A stretch of DNA of 64,000 nucleotides from contig NC_021683.1 of the NCBI RefSeq assembly GCF_000247815.1, positions 9,372,286 through 9,436,285 on the forward strand, given 5' to 3'. The translations under genes and the position numbers were made by a program. Position 1 is the first letter of the stretch. Each line of letters opens with the position of its first letter. This stretch comes from Ficedula albicollis. Lineage: Eukaryota > Chordata > Aves > Passeriformes > Muscicapidae. Below, piece after piece: positions 1 through 13,805 of this stretch. The notes beneath the pieces were generated by a model. That model did no database searches. It was not told where the DNA came from and saw nothing but the letters and a program-made list of their open reading frames with translations.

Positions 1-3000
1 ACCCCTATCCCTCCTGCAAAAAGTCCCTATTCAATGAATAGTCAGCAATTCTAGGTAGGGTATTGCAGCATTCGTGGCTACAGCACTAAACACAGTATTC
101 AGCTGGAAAATATTCCTGACCCTCTAATTGTGTATTGTGAGGATATTTCTTTGAGATACTCCTGTGCTCAGCTTCATAGGTCAAGATTTAGACTTGCAGT
201 AGAGGCAGTAAGTCTTCTGGACAAAATGGCACTAAATTTCATTTCCTGCTCCACACCTCAGCAGGTCTCCCAGTTTGAGTTCAATCCCAGAAAGGCACCA
301 AAGCAGGAGAGCTCAGCCCCAGACATTGGAGGTTTCCCCAGAGTTCTGGACTAGCCACAGGCTCCAAATGTCCTTTCCCATATGCACAGCCAGACCCTCT
401 CAGAGGCAGCTCTAGAGGACTTCATGTCCCACCAGGGCCACGTCCCCAGGTTTGAACCCCTCTGCCACAGGAGCCAGCACACCCAGCACCCCGTGCAGGC
501 ATTGCACACTTCCCACACCGAGTCCCGTGCCTGCCCAGCAGCCTGATCGCTCCAAAAGGCCTGACCAACAAACAGAAGCAAATTATTTCTTTCAACAGAG
601 CTTACACATTGCAGTTCACCAGTATCCAGATCCTCAGAAAAGCCTGCCTGGAGGAATGATTTAGCTGCTTCTTCTAATCAGCCATCTTTATTCAGGTATA
701 TTGGGGTGAACTTTCTGTGTTCGAGGCGACAGGTGGGGAATGTGCATTTTCCTCTCAGCTGCTGCTCAAAGAAAAGGGAGTGGGAGCCCAGTTCTTTCTG
801 CTGGAGCAGAAAGCTCTTAAAAGCCTTTTAAACAAATGAGGTACGGAGAAGCTTAGCAGTAGGTCAGGACACCCAAGGGCTGAGCCCCTCTTTCACCAAG
901 CTCTTGCCTTGCTTTTCTTTCCTTCTACAGCAACACAAAACTCCTGGGGGAAAACAGAGGAACTCCAGGGGGTTTTGATGGCTTGTGGGAGCTGTGTGGA
1001 ACACTTAATGGCTCTGTGCTCTTTCACAGGGATGCTCAGAGCAGGCTGGTGTACAACCCAACCATCATTCAACTCCCAACCACATCTCACAGCAAAGCCA
1101 AGCCAAGCCACATCTTGTCCTCCTTGCCATGAGCGGGTGCCAATCTCCTCAAGGTCAGTGCTAGTTTGCTCTTTTGTACTTGTACAATGCTCAGATTATT
1201 CACATACCTCTTTCTCCTTTAGACATCCCTCCACTAAATGGCTGGTTCAGACTGTATTGATCACACCCAGGTTAGGATTACTATACATGCTTGCTAATTA
1301 AAACTATTGACTGAATAAATTTAGGAATAAGGTGCTTTGAATTTTCCTTTCTATTTGCCATGAAGATTCATTACTTGGATTTGAAGTTTGGGGTTACTTC
1401 TGTGCTTTTGTCAATAACAGTCCTTGATAATGTCAAAACCTGCTCTGTGGCATTTAAATACTAATTTTTCCTACTAAAACAAATTTAGATAGAAAAAAAA
1501 TCTGCCATTCAGACATTAGAAAGAAACCAACCATTTGTACTGGGCTGCGTTACTCGGGGCTATTCCTTAGTTCCTGTGAGGCTGAAGTCTCTCTTTGAGT
1601 GGGAAGATTGTTACTACTTATCTGAGCCAGGTGAGGAAACTGAGAAACTCTCAAGGCATATGCTGCTGCCAGCCCATGTCACACCACAGCCAAGGGTGGG
1701 GGCAGAGGCACAGACTTCACGTGGAGCTCTGAGTGCCAAATTCATCCCCTGTTCCTGCCAAGGGAGATGGGACACTGCCTGTCCTGTGCAAATAAACACA
1801 ACTGCAGCCAAGGTGTCGGGGCTCTGCCAGCCTCTCCCACCATCCATGGCACTGACCCCAGCAAGCAGCCATCCACCAGGCCAGAAGAAGAAACCAGAAA
1901 CCAAACTAGTGGTGGACAAGTGGAGACAGTGGGGTTTGCTTGCCTCTTCAGCTGCAGCTCCTGGGCATCCAGCACACTTACTGCATTTCATTAAAAGTGG
2001 AGAGAGCAGGACCACCAGCAGCCACTGGCTGCCCTGAAAGCTTTATCCATAATGCAGATGCTGAGTGCCATAGGAATAAATAGGAGAGAAGAGAGAGAAT
2101 GCAACTAAAAAGCACTAAAATGGAGGCAAAGTGCATCCCTGGGAAAGCAGCAAGCATTAATTACAGGTTTGGTAGCTCAGCATGGCCAGGCCATGAAGTG
2201 CCCAAGAGCAGCAGAGCCCAGCGTGCAGCACAGCCACAGCCACTGGCATTTTGCTTCCCAGGCTGTGCTGCAGGCACAGAGCTCCAGCCCTGCCCGGCAG
2301 AGGAAGGCAGAGCTGCAGGGAAGGGCAGCAGCTGCTGCTCCACCTTCTGCACCCTGACATTCAACTCTGAGCCTCCCCACTGCTGTGCTGGCCAGGCACA
2401 CACATTGTTGCAGACCTCCACACATTAGAGATGATGGATCAGTTGGACAGGAAGGTTGTTGAAGGCTGGTAGAGAGCAGACCTATTCTCTCTTGCTCCCA
2501 GCTCCAAGTTCAGGAACTCTGAGATCTCAGAAAAGAGTATTGCCAGTACAGTTTCAAGTCTGATCTTGACCTGACAGAGTTTTTTCTTGGTGCATTTGGA
2601 GCTGAGCATGAGGCACAGGTTCACTTCCACCACGGACCAGTGTTTGCTCTATCAGCTTTCATATGGGGCTTATTCAGGTGCTGCATCCAGCATTTTCCAG
2701 AAAGACTTGAAGCAGGAGCACGAACCATATGCTGCAATTACAGATGAGAGGCCATCTGAAAAACACAAGGGCTCCTCTGAAGGGAAGGTCCAAGAGGAGC
2801 AGAAGTCCTGCCCACACCCTGGCATAGCAGGCAGAGCCAGTGGCTTTCATCTCCCCTTAGAGTTCTGCCTTCTCCCCCCGTCCATCTGCACACAGCAGGC
2901 AGCTTTATTTAATTAAAAACTTCCAACAGGCAGGACCTGCAGCCTTGCTTGGTGCAAAATGTCACATATGACTTACTAATATTTCCTAATGACTGAGGGA

Positions 3001-6000
3001 TTGAGGTTAATGCAACAGTTCAATGGCAGGAAGAGGAAATGGCAATCCCATCACAGAGAGAGGAATTTGGCAGAGCAACCTTGCTTGCCCAGCTTGGAAG
3101 CAGAAATGAATCTTTAGTCCCTCTATTAACTTACGTTTATTACAATGCATCATCAAGTGGCTCTATCAAAAAATGTATATCCCAGCTTGAAAATGCCACC
3201 CTGCCAACAGCACCATGGTAACTCACCAGTCTGAACTGAAGAGGATCCAGGGACAGTGTGTCCATGTGCAGTGTGTTACCTCCTAAAAACACAACAAACC
3301 CTCTTCCCTCTGCAACCTGAAGGGAGCAGACCTCATGGTTTGGTATCACAGCTTGCCCACAGCTCTAATAAAGTCCACTTCAGACACTGGGATCACAGGT
3401 TTCTGATCCAAGCACTGCAATCAGGGATAGTAAAATCTTCAAATGCACCATTTTATGTCGGGTTGAACTGAAAAAGCTAAATTCTTGTTTAAGACAAGAT
3501 GTAGACATGCATTTTGAATATCTCCAGACTGTCTTCCAACCATAGTTACCCTAACAAGACAGAAACTTCTCTTTTCAAGTACTGCTGCATCCAAACATCC
3601 CTCCTGCTCCAGGACCAGCACTGCAGCCAAGGGGGGAGCAGGCAGGTCCGGCACAAGCTGAGAGAGGCTGAGCTTTCTTGAGGAATTACTCAGCCCACCC
3701 AATTGCTGCTAGCAGGCACAGTTTGAGAGCTCTGCTTATTGTTGGTCATTATCCTAAAGGCACAGATATCCAGGAAACCTGCTAAAGGGGAATTATAGGG
3801 ACCAACCTCACCAGTAAATAAAACTTACACAGCATTAAGATGTCACAGCTCTCAGAGGTCCAGACTTCCCCAGAGCTCTGAGATGGTTCTCCAGAGAAAT
3901 ATGAGAATTTGCCACTGTAAGAAAAAACCTAATTTTTAGAAATAAAATAAAAATCAAAGCTCTAATTAATAAGAGACTCACCTTTCAAGACATACACAGG
4001 CTCATCCTGGAGAGGGTCTGGGAGCTGTGTGGCTTCTCCAAACCTCTCAGGAGCAGCACAGCTCCTGCCTGGGCTGGGCAGCCTGTAAAGTTCAGGACAC
4101 CTGGGCTGGGGCCTGCACATCAGCTCCAGACATGGCCTTCAGTCCCTGCCACTATTCAGTGGAAACCTCAACACCCCAATAATATTGCCTTTTAGTTATT
4201 CTGAGGTGCAAGGCTGTAGGCAAACAGTGGGTCCTAAGCAAATTCAGAGGGTGGTGGTTGGTGATGTTTTGTTGTTGGCTGTTAAGGGCATTATCTAGCT
4301 TTGCTGTTTTGCTAGTTGAGGAAATGAAAATTTAATGCCCAAACTAACAAACCATTGATTAAAGTTAAAGGTCACTGACTCGATAGACCTGGTGATTGTG
4401 GATTTGTAGGGAAGAGCTACAGTAGCATTTTTCTTGCATGTTTATTGCTTATAATAGTGTTCAGGTAAAGCAGACCGAAATATTTCTCCCTTCAATATGC
4501 AACTGAGGTCAGAACTGTTAAGGACCCTGGAACAAGCTAATCTGTTTCTGATGACCTTTCAAAATTGCCTTTTATATCTTGTGCCCAGATCATATATAAC
4601 AGTATGAAAAACAGGAAAATGGAGAACTACAAACCTTCAGATCTCTAAGCCTGTGTATGAGCATGACCACCAATTAAAACAAGTTATTGCACCTAAATAA
4701 AATATTACCTCTTCATAACTGACCTCCCCAATTACAACATAAAACTGATAATTTGCACTGACTTAATAGTCAAAATGTGCCTGGGAATGTGTTGGGATCA
4801 GAGCTATCAAGCTTCTTCATAACAAGAGCAGGGAGGGAGGGACTGGCATGTACCCTTTGTAATTAATTTCTAAAGTAATTTTCTCCTTTGCTAGGCAGAT
4901 ATCATCTTGACTGCATTTGTGGGAGGAAAGAAGATCTCCCCAGTTTATTTCTGACAATAAATACAGTTAATTAGTGTTCAGCAAGTAAAATCTGACAGCT
5001 TCCAAAGAAAGCAGGTCTGTCTCTGGGGTTCCCAGTACAGGCACAGGGGGCAGCCAGGGCATGGACAGGACACTGGCCAAGAGCTGCCTCAGAGGATGGA
5101 CACTTTAGAGAGGTAAAATACAAACATTCCTTATTTTTAACATGTTTAGCCTGTGGCTAAAGCTGCGAACAGCTGGAGGTTGTTCAGAAGGGCGCAGAGC
5201 TCGCCAGAGGATTCCTTTGCCTGCGGAGCTGCTCTGTCCTCAAAGGGATGCTGAAACCATCAAACCCATGCCCAGAGGGACTGAACTACAAGCCAGGCTT
5301 GCTTCCCACAACCCAGCACCCACTGGAGCCAAGAGTGGGACCCCTGAGTGCCCTGCAGGTGAGCAGAGGAAGGCTTGGGGGTGAAAATGCTCTGCTGACA
5401 TGCTGGGGACATTCTGGAGTGCTGTGCCACCCTGAACACATTCTGCAGTGCTCTGGCACTCAGTAACACTCTGCTGGCACTCTGGGAACACTCTGCTGAC
5501 CCTCGGGCACTGCTTGAGTGGCTGTGGTTTGCCCTCAGGGGACACCCAGGACCAGAATTTTGGGTGGCCCCGGGGCTTGCTGGTGGCCATACCCCTGGAT
5601 GGATCCCCAGGGCACGGGGTCACTGCCACAAGCACCAGGGGTGAATGAGACTCAGGACAAGCACAGTGCCAGCCATGGGGAGAGATCTGTCCCCAAAGGA
5701 CACTCACTGCAGCCCCAGCACTGAGCTGGTCTTTCAGATCATCATTTTAGCAGCACACTCAGTGCTGCTCCTTACTGCTCAAGCACCAGGCACATCCGTT
5801 TTCCCTCCAGCATTTTATTTGTCCTTATTTGCTGTCCTCAAACTGACAGACCTGGGGAAATTATTTATATCTTACACTGCTCCCATAATTATTCACCAAG
5901 AGTTTGGGACACTCACTGCTGGACACACACACACACAAAATCACCTCTTGAGCATGTTATTGAGTTTCCTGGCTGTGGAGCTATTTTAAAATGCTGCTGT

Positions 6001-9000
6001 GTTTGCCACTTTGGGATCAAACTCATGTAATTTAATGGGTTTCACTGAGATATCAACAGGCCCTCAAGGCAGGTATCGATTTCCCACAACAAAGGGCTGC
6101 TCTTGAAATAATTTAATGGGATCACCAAGAAGTGACTTTGAGCTGCAGGTGCTGGGATGCTTATGGATGTGAACTTGCTGGGATGTCATGGAAAATGATG
6201 CCCAAAAGCAAGACAGCCTCTGATCCAGCACTCCCAGGAGAGCATGAAGATGGGCAGTGAAGCAAGTGCCTTTCCTCTATAACTTCCCTTCCGTCCCATA
6301 AAGCCAGAGCTGGAAAAGGGGCACCTTCATCCAGTGGTTGTCACCCTCGTGGAAATGTCCCACCTGCAGCCTGTGCAGCACCAGAGGCTGCACATCCACA
6401 GCATGGCATGCAAGGACATCTAGTGCCTGATGCTGAGGCTGCAGGGAGGCTCTGGGCTACAGCAGAATGTGCTTTTCTGCTGGCTTATCCCCTCACAGCA
6501 ACAAAAAGCCCCCATGGGCCCAGTTGTGGAGAACGGGATCCCAGCAGGATCACTGTGAGGCTCTGACACGAGTCTCAGCTGTCTGCAGCACCTGGGGCTC
6601 TGTCTGTGAGCTGGACCCCCAGCAGCCCTGTCCCCATGCCCGGGGCAGTTCTCTGTCCTGTGCAGTCTGGGCAGTTTGGCTGTTTCCCAGCCAGGCTCTG
6701 GCACACACAGCTGCCAGGGGAGTGCAGGGAACACAGCTCAGCTGATGAGCATGGGACAGTCGTGTCTCCATCTACCAACAGTGCCCACCCTCCTCTTCCT
6801 CTGCCAGTTCTGTGACCTTCTCTAAGCCTGGCACAGATCCAGCATCCTACCATCCTGCCTGACTGCTGCTCGGGGATATTTGGGGATGGAGCTGACCACA
6901 CAGTTTGAGTGTGAGAAACCAATCTTGTTTCCAAATGGCATGCTCCTATCCAAAGCTGTGCAGTGACAAGCTGGTGAATTAAAGCTTGGGCAACACAGAC
7001 AGGGCTTGTCAAGCCCTTGTACAAGCAAAAATACCAAATATCTGAGGATAATAATATCAAAATATCAAATATCTGAGCTGCTGACAGTTGAGGAAGGTGG
7101 ACAATCAAGATGTCAAAACAATCTCACGGGGACAGAAGGTCAGAGCCCTGCAGGCTGCCACAAGGGTGTGTCAGCAGTTTGGGCACAGAGGGTGTTTGCA
7201 GGAACCTGCTCTGCTGATGTCCCTGGCTGGCAGCAGGGAGGGCAGGCACCCAGCTGAGCCCTGCCTCTGCTGGGGCCAAGGACAGAAACTCATCATACCC
7301 AGGTGCTGCAGATGCTCCTACCCACTGTCCCCTCCTTAGGCAGCAGCCCTCACTCTGGAAAACAGACATTTCTTTAAATGAGAATTGGAGGAGACAGCTG
7401 GAGATGGGGGAGGTCCCATTGGGCCATGCACTTCAACAGAGAACCTGCAATAATTACAGATTTAAGATGTCTAAATCTAGCCCATCCCCACAGGCAGGGA
7501 TGGATCCTTTTGTGCTTTAAATTGCACTTACACTGCAGAAATGAGCCTGTGTCCCAGAGAGCACAGTAACCCCTCTTCCTGAGGATGCTGAGCTCTGCAG
7601 TCAGGAGAGGGAGCTGTGCTGCTGTGGGACGGACACAGCGTCACCTCAGGGAGGGTTGCAAGCCTGTTTCCAACCGGTCCTTCCAGCATAATATTCTTTA
7701 AATATTGCTTTAAAGAGATCTTAATTAATCCATCACCTTTTGTTGTTCTTGTTCTTGTTGCTGTCTTTCCCTCTCTCTTTGGAAGTTATAAATCCATAGC
7801 AATTCACAAAATTGGTGTAAGTTTCTGAATGACTTCAGGCCCCCTGAAAATAATATTTTTAACTAGCTTGCTCCCCTGTCTCAGTGCTGCCCTGCTTGCA
7901 CAAAGCCTCAGTGAGACATCCCAATGTCCCTGAGAGCCCACTGGTCCACCCCATCCCACCTGTCATCTTTTTACCAAAATGTAAGATCCCAGCTCTGACC
8001 TTCCCTCTTCCAGCTTCATCTTGAATAACACACACAAAGGTTTTATCCTTTTAACTGGGGTTTGAACAACCTTCAGAAGCCTGTCCCAGCAGCTTTACCA
8101 CCCTGTGCAAGCCCAGATCAGGGTTCTGGGATTGACATGACAGGTAAATCCCTTCCCTGAAAACATGTCTGTACAGTCCATGGCCAGCTAGTGACACAAC
8201 ACCATGTCCAAGTTGTTCTGATGGAGAGGATCTCCACGTCATTTCTGTGCAAATGCCCTGAGCATTGCTGCCAAAGCCTGGCCTGGCTGCCCCTGCTGCC
8301 GCAGGAAAAAGACCCAAAGCAAATCTCAAATTCAAGTGATCAAGAGCTTTCAGGTCTTTTGCCAATTTAGGTGTATCTGATAAACCATATATTTTTGTAG
8401 GAGATGCTGCTGTATGAGACATTCAGCAGAAATTTGAAGCCAATTATTTATAACTTCATGAAAATGTCAGAAATAGAGATATTAAATGAAAGCATGCTGA
8501 ACTTATAAGTGCAAAGGACTCCTAGGTCACTCAGACTGTCCAAGTTCAATTGCAGTAAGCTCAGTCTCAAAGGGAGAGATTTCTCCACGGGGTTCCTTCT
8601 CACGTGTAGAAGCCCATTTCTCCTGACAGACAGCAGCAGTGTGAGCTCTGGCAGGATGCCTGGCACCAGGACACAAGGCTCCCTGCTGAGAGAGCTGCCA
8701 GCAGTTTTCTTCAGGGGTCACTTCAGACTTGTGAAGAGTGGCTCTATTAAATAGCAGCTTGCTTCCAGGGCTTCAGAAATAGAGAAACTTAGATTGCAAT
8801 GAGATGAGCTATCTGAATCTCTCTCTGGTTTTCTTTGTGGCAGAGAAAACAATGCTTGTGGGTAACATCCATGAGTTGTTATGCCTCCTTGTTTGGGTTC
8901 CCCCTTTTTTCTGAGCAATTTTAGAGGGATTCCCACCAGGCACCTCACCTGCTGTATCCAGGATAAATCTGCCACCTTCCAGTAATATTTCTGAAGGTTT

Positions 9001-9587
9001 CTCTGCCAGGTGCACACTCTGAGTCACAGCAGATTTACTGCTTCACTTTTGCCTCCAGGATTATGGCAAGTGATTCCAGGAGCCTGCTCTATATTTGAAA
9101 ACCATTCCAGACAGACTACCAGTTCAGTGCTCCTGTCCTGCTAGATATCCTTTATGGCTGTGGAGCACTCCCAGCTGTTAGTACCAGACCTGTAAAAAAA
9201 AATAAAAAAAAATCCAGAGCTGTTTGTTTCATAGCATTCCAGGGCACACTTTAATGGCCCACTGTAAACACCAAGGAGACAAAGAATTTGATTGCAGCGG
9301 AGAAACAGCTCTCCCAACAACCACTCCTGAGAGCAGCAGGCAGGTCTGGTCCCAAAGAACCAAAGGCTGGAGGAGTGTTGACTTGGGGAGAGGCCACAAA
9401 GACTGGAGAAAAGCAGCCAGGCACCTGTGGGGCCAGCTGGGCTGGCCAACAATGCCCTCCCTGTGTATTGCTGGCACTAATCTCGTTGCTAGGAGATTCA
9501 GGGTTTGGGGAGATAAGTTACCAATAGGTGCTGGAGACATTTGGTTGCAAAGTCCCTCGAGGCAGCCAGCTGGGGCCCCCAGCCCTT
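1..9587. other. Intergenic region, no gene recognised
   Basis: Open frames of 60-177 codons on both strands have no recognisable domains, overlap one another and lack consistent splice context. I looked for exons of NECAB2, which follows OSGIN1 in mammals, and recognised none, but small exons could escape reading by eye. A degenerate repeat rich in ACACTCTGCTGG-like words lies at about 5,390-5,510. Confidence 0.6.
5922..5937. repeat. AC dinucleotide repeat
   Basis: Eight AC units in a row. Confidence 0.85.
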
Positions 9588-10008
9588 GAGAAGGATGTGG
9601 AGCTGCAGGAGCCAGTCCAGAGGAGACAGCAATGATCAGAGGCTGGAGCACCTCTGCCATGGAGACAGACTGACAGGGCTGGGGTTGGAGCCTGGAGAGG
9701 GGGAGGCTCCAGGGAGACCTTCCAGTACCTAAAAAGGGTCTGAGACAAGAGAGTTGGAGAAGGATTTTGGACAAGGACCTGGAGTGACAAGATAAGGGGC
9801 ACTGGCTTCAAAGTGACAGAGGAAAGGGTTAGAATGGATATTTTGTGAGGGTGGTGAGCCCAGAGAAGCTGGGGCTATCTCATCCCTGGAAGTGTTTAAG
9901 TGATGGGACTTTGAGTAAACTGGTCCAATGGAAGGGGCCACTGCCCAAGGATGGGCTTTGGTACTAGATGATCTTTGAGATCCCTTCCAATCCAAACTAT
10001 TCAAGGAT
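9588..10008 (+). mobile_element. CR1 LINE 3' fragment
   Basis: The text resembles the CR1 3' untranslated end in plus orientation: GAGCCAGTCCAGAGGAG, then GATCAGAGGCTGGAGCACCT, GGAAGTGTTTAAG, and the end CTAGATGATCTTTGAGATCC with CTTCCAATCC. It is 5'-truncated, as most CR1 copies are, and diverged. The open frames overlapping it are not genes. Confidence 0.8.
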
Positions 10009-13000
10009 TTTTTGGAGGTTCTGTAGTTTTGTAAAATGGCTATATGGGTGTTGCTGGGTTATTGACCCATCCCCTTCCTCAGTCCTGTTTTAGAACATGT
10101 TTTGCTGTGCTGGCAATCTCGACATCCTGGCAGCAGAGCTGCCTCCTACACCCCAGTGCTCATCTCCCCTTGCAGGCTGCAAAAAAGCATTGGATGTTCC
10201 ATTTGTAAGGCAAAATACCAAAGCTTTGGCTAACAGAACAGTCCCATATGTTTCTGAGTGTGCCTGCCAAGGGAGGTTTGCTCAAAGACTTTTGGGGATG
10301 GGCTCTTGACAGGTAATGCCATCATGTTCCACCCTCCTCCTGAACTGCAAGCTGCCCATGCCCAGTCTTGTGGTGCTTCACATGCCAAGATCATAAACAG
10401 CCCTCACAACATCATCTACTTGGGTGACAGCCTTGCCCAGGATCAACCACAAAATGCTGAGCCCAGCTCTGACAGTGGATTAGGTACTGCCAGCAGGCTG
10501 GATTTGGGGCTGTTCCTTGCACAAATAAACAGGCATTGTCTCTAATATTCACTGAAATGCAAGCACCAGCTTGCCCCAGGGCATCTTTGCATTTGCAGCC
10601 AGGTAAGGAGGTGAGCTGGCCAGGGGCTGGCTCAGCAGTCCCACCCTGGGCAAGCAGGCTGCCATAAACCACCCTGTGCTTCTTACCCAGCTCTAGGATG
10701 CTCATCTGTGCCCTGCGCTCAGGGGCTCTTGCTGTGACTAAGGTTTTCAACAGCTGAGAACAGAGAGAAGATAAAGGCACCTGTTCCTTCCAAAAGGCCT
10801 CTTTGAACCCACCCTCTTCACGTGCCAGTGAAGCACTGTCCTTCCAGCAGGTGTCTCCCAAAATATCTGCCCTTCCCAGACTAACAGCACAGCAGGGAGC
10901 AGCTTCATCCAAGGGCCATGTGGCATTGGTGGAGGGCAGTAAACATCCCTAGAACGTGCCAAACATTATTTCCCAGCTCCCTGTAATAATATCACTCCTC
11001 TGCCTCCATGTATGTGCTGCATTTCCCATCCAACGGAGAGCAACAAAAATGCAGTCCATGTCCAGCTGGCTTCTGCCTCAGCAGCAGCAGAGCTGTGCAT
11101 GGGAGCAGCCCCCAAAGAGCCTTCAGCAGCTGCAGGGCTGCTCGGATGCTCCAGACTAAACCCAGGGAAGTCTCCCCAATCAGTTCATTTTCTTCAGCCT
11201 CCTCATGTTTTTGCCTCTTAGATCTTTACTGCCTTGTTACAGATTTTCCTTCAGTTCCTTGTTCTGGACAACCCTCTTTGCTAAACCAGGCACTGCCCAT
11301 CCCTAGGACACACTGAATCCTAGTTGGGGTGCCTACCTTGGCCACTGCAAGGATGTCTAAGCCAGTCTTGGCTGTCAGTCAGGTTTCCTAGGATGGTCTG
11401 TTTGTTGACAGTGTTGTTATTTGTTATTGTAAGAGCTATCAGAAAAGAAAAAAGCCCCAACACATCCAGGTGAGTTTTAAGTGATGAGACAAAAGGACTG
11501 AGCCTTCCCTATGTAATATAAGCTTCAAACTAGGAGATAATTAGTAAAATATTATCCTGACAAATCTGAGTATTAGGGAATCAGAGGAATATGAAAATTA
11601 TATTTCTGTATTGAAAATGCTTAGTATTAGTTCTTTCACAAAGCAGGGGCCATTGGCACCTTCCAGCCCTACTGAGAGAGTGGGATCAGTAATTCAGCCA
11701 CTAACAGAATAAACAGAATTTTTATCCCATGCATTTCTGCTTCCCTCCTCAGTGCAGCATTCAAAGGCAATTGGAGCCACACAAATGAGGGAAGGGGAAA
11801 GGTGGTTCATCTGTGATGATATTTGACCAGAGCCAGACTTTATTGTTTTAGCTGTGGGGTTGCTTTTAAATTCCTGCAGTTTTCCTGACCTGACGCTGGA
11901 AAAGTGTCACAGGCTCCAATTGCAAATGGGGATCTGCTCCAGGAGAGCTCCATCAGCTCCTCTGCAATGAGCCTTTTCCCAGTGGGACAGGGGGATATCC
12001 ACCACATTGTTTAAAGGAAGAGGAAATTTTTGGTGGAAATGGACGTAACAGAGCCCAAGGAAGGTCACAGGGAAGGCTGGGAATAGGAAATTCTACCTCC
12101 TCCCTTTGATTTATTTTCCTTTGTTTCAGGATGAGAACAATTCACTTGGCCCGCTCTCATCCAGCTCCCCTGTTATGTCACATCCAGATTACTCAGAGGA
12201 TGAGGTATTTGGAGTGTTACATCACACAGAAAATATTTGTTTATATAACTCAATCTTTTTCTTAGACTCTTGCTTCTCCAACTCCCTGAAAAATATTTAT
12301 ATTTATATTAATATTTACGTTTTCAGGAGTGAGAACTTGTATCAAACTCAGGATGACAGTTGTCTTCACTATAAATCAGTACAAGTGGTTGCTGCAGAGT
12401 CCCACAGGATAGCCTGGGAACCACTTTTGTTTCTTATAAACATCAGTTCAACAAACCTAGAATTATGCAGGGCAAGAAATCAGTTCTGGTGTAAGACAAT
12501 TCTGAAATTTCTCCCACCCTTGAGATGGAGCACTAGCCCAAAAGGGCACCAGAAATCCACCATAAAATGCCGAAGATTACAGAGTTCCCTGCAATGTCTG
12601 AGGCTCTGCTATAAGTCCTTGGTTGAATGCTGCTTTCTGCCTCTGATTTTAGTGAAACTTTTCCAAAGGTCTTACTTTCCCCTGCATGTAACACAGAAGA
12701 AGGATTTTAAAGATTTTCTTTTCACAGGAGAAAACCTTCTTATTATTACATCTTTTATCAGGTCAATATATTGCAGAGGTTGCATGCTGCATGCTTTAAC
12801 GTGCTGCCCCAAGCCATCCTAGTTATACTCCAGCCAGCAAACACAATGCCAATTATTCACCCTCCTGAGAAATCTCTTGCTCAAGCTTCATGAAGGTGTA
12901 ATATGGGGCATGAAGGATGTTTCCATTCACACGAAATGCCACCCTTCCCTCTCACTGCTCATGTGTCTTTCTGTTTATTATCACCCTGATTTCCTGGGCA

Positions 13001-13267
13001 GAGATTCTCTGACAAGAGCAGCATTTACAGGAAAGCTGCTCCAGCAACTTCAGAGAGATTTTGGCAAACAGGGCTCAGGGAAAGCTTCAATTGCAACATC
13101 TGGGTTTGGAATTGTGCTCCCATCACAGTGCCCAGGCTGGCTCTGCCTTTCTGGCCATGCTGACATCGTCCTTCCCAACCAGCTGCAGGAAAACTGCTGA
13201 GGAGTGGGTACCCTGTATATCCAGTTTCTCTTTCCTTGAATTTTCTAATTGCAGAGTGTAATTGTTT
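10009..13267. other. Intergenic region, no gene recognised
   Basis: It contains a 238-codon open frame at 12,106-12,822 (+) that has no recognisable domain and runs through AT-rich sequence. Nothing else stands out. Confidence 0.6.
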
Positions 13268-13805
13268 TGAAATCAAAACCAGTGAGAGACTCCAAGTCAG
13301 AAGTACAATTTAACAGCAAAAAAGGGAAAAAATAAAACACATGCAATAGCACAAAAGTAAAACCACTGCCAGGGTCAGAATACAACCTGACACCCCGCTA
13401 GTTAGGGTGGTGGTAGCAGTCCAGATGAAGTGGTCTTCTCGAAGCAGTGATCCTGTAGAAATCCTGGCAGCTCTTGTCCTCTGGAAACCAGTGGGTAAGG
13501 GCTGCTTTGGTGCTCCAAATAGTTTTTATCTATGTAGGAAATGCTTAGCTCCTCCCCCTGGGTGGAGCATCTCCCAGTGGGATGATGTAATTTTATCAGT
13601 CATGCACTGGGACTCAATGGCCCATTAACAGAAGATTTCTCCCTGGAGGAAGGGTGGGTTGTGGGGAGGATAAAGAACATTGCCCCACCTGGTTTTAACG
13701 GCTGGCCCATTAGCAGAGGATATCTTCACAGAGATAGGAATCACTGCCCCACCTGGTTTCAGCAGATGGTGATAGAATATGTACTTTTGGGCACATCTTT
13801 ACACA
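13268..13805 (-). mobile_element. Probable solo LTR of a passerine endogenous retrovirus
   Basis: The text TCAGAATACAACCTGACACC, GTTAGGGTGGTGGTAGCAGT, GAAGTGGTCTTCTCGAAGCA and GGGATGATGTAATTTTATCA, followed by ACTCAATGGCCCATTAACAG, resembles an ERV LTR family common in songbird genomes, in reverse orientation. This match is from memory. It carries an internal imperfect duplication: GGCCCATTARCAGARGAT at 13,619 and 13,704, and TGCCCCACCTGGTTT at 13,681 and 13,745. No retroviral gene fragments were recognised on either side, hence solo LTR. Borders are approximate. Confidence 0.5.

Noticed and set aside
9229..10004. Minus-strand open frames of 91-181 codons
   Set aside because: They lie wholly or partly antisense to the CR1 fragment and have no recognisable domain.
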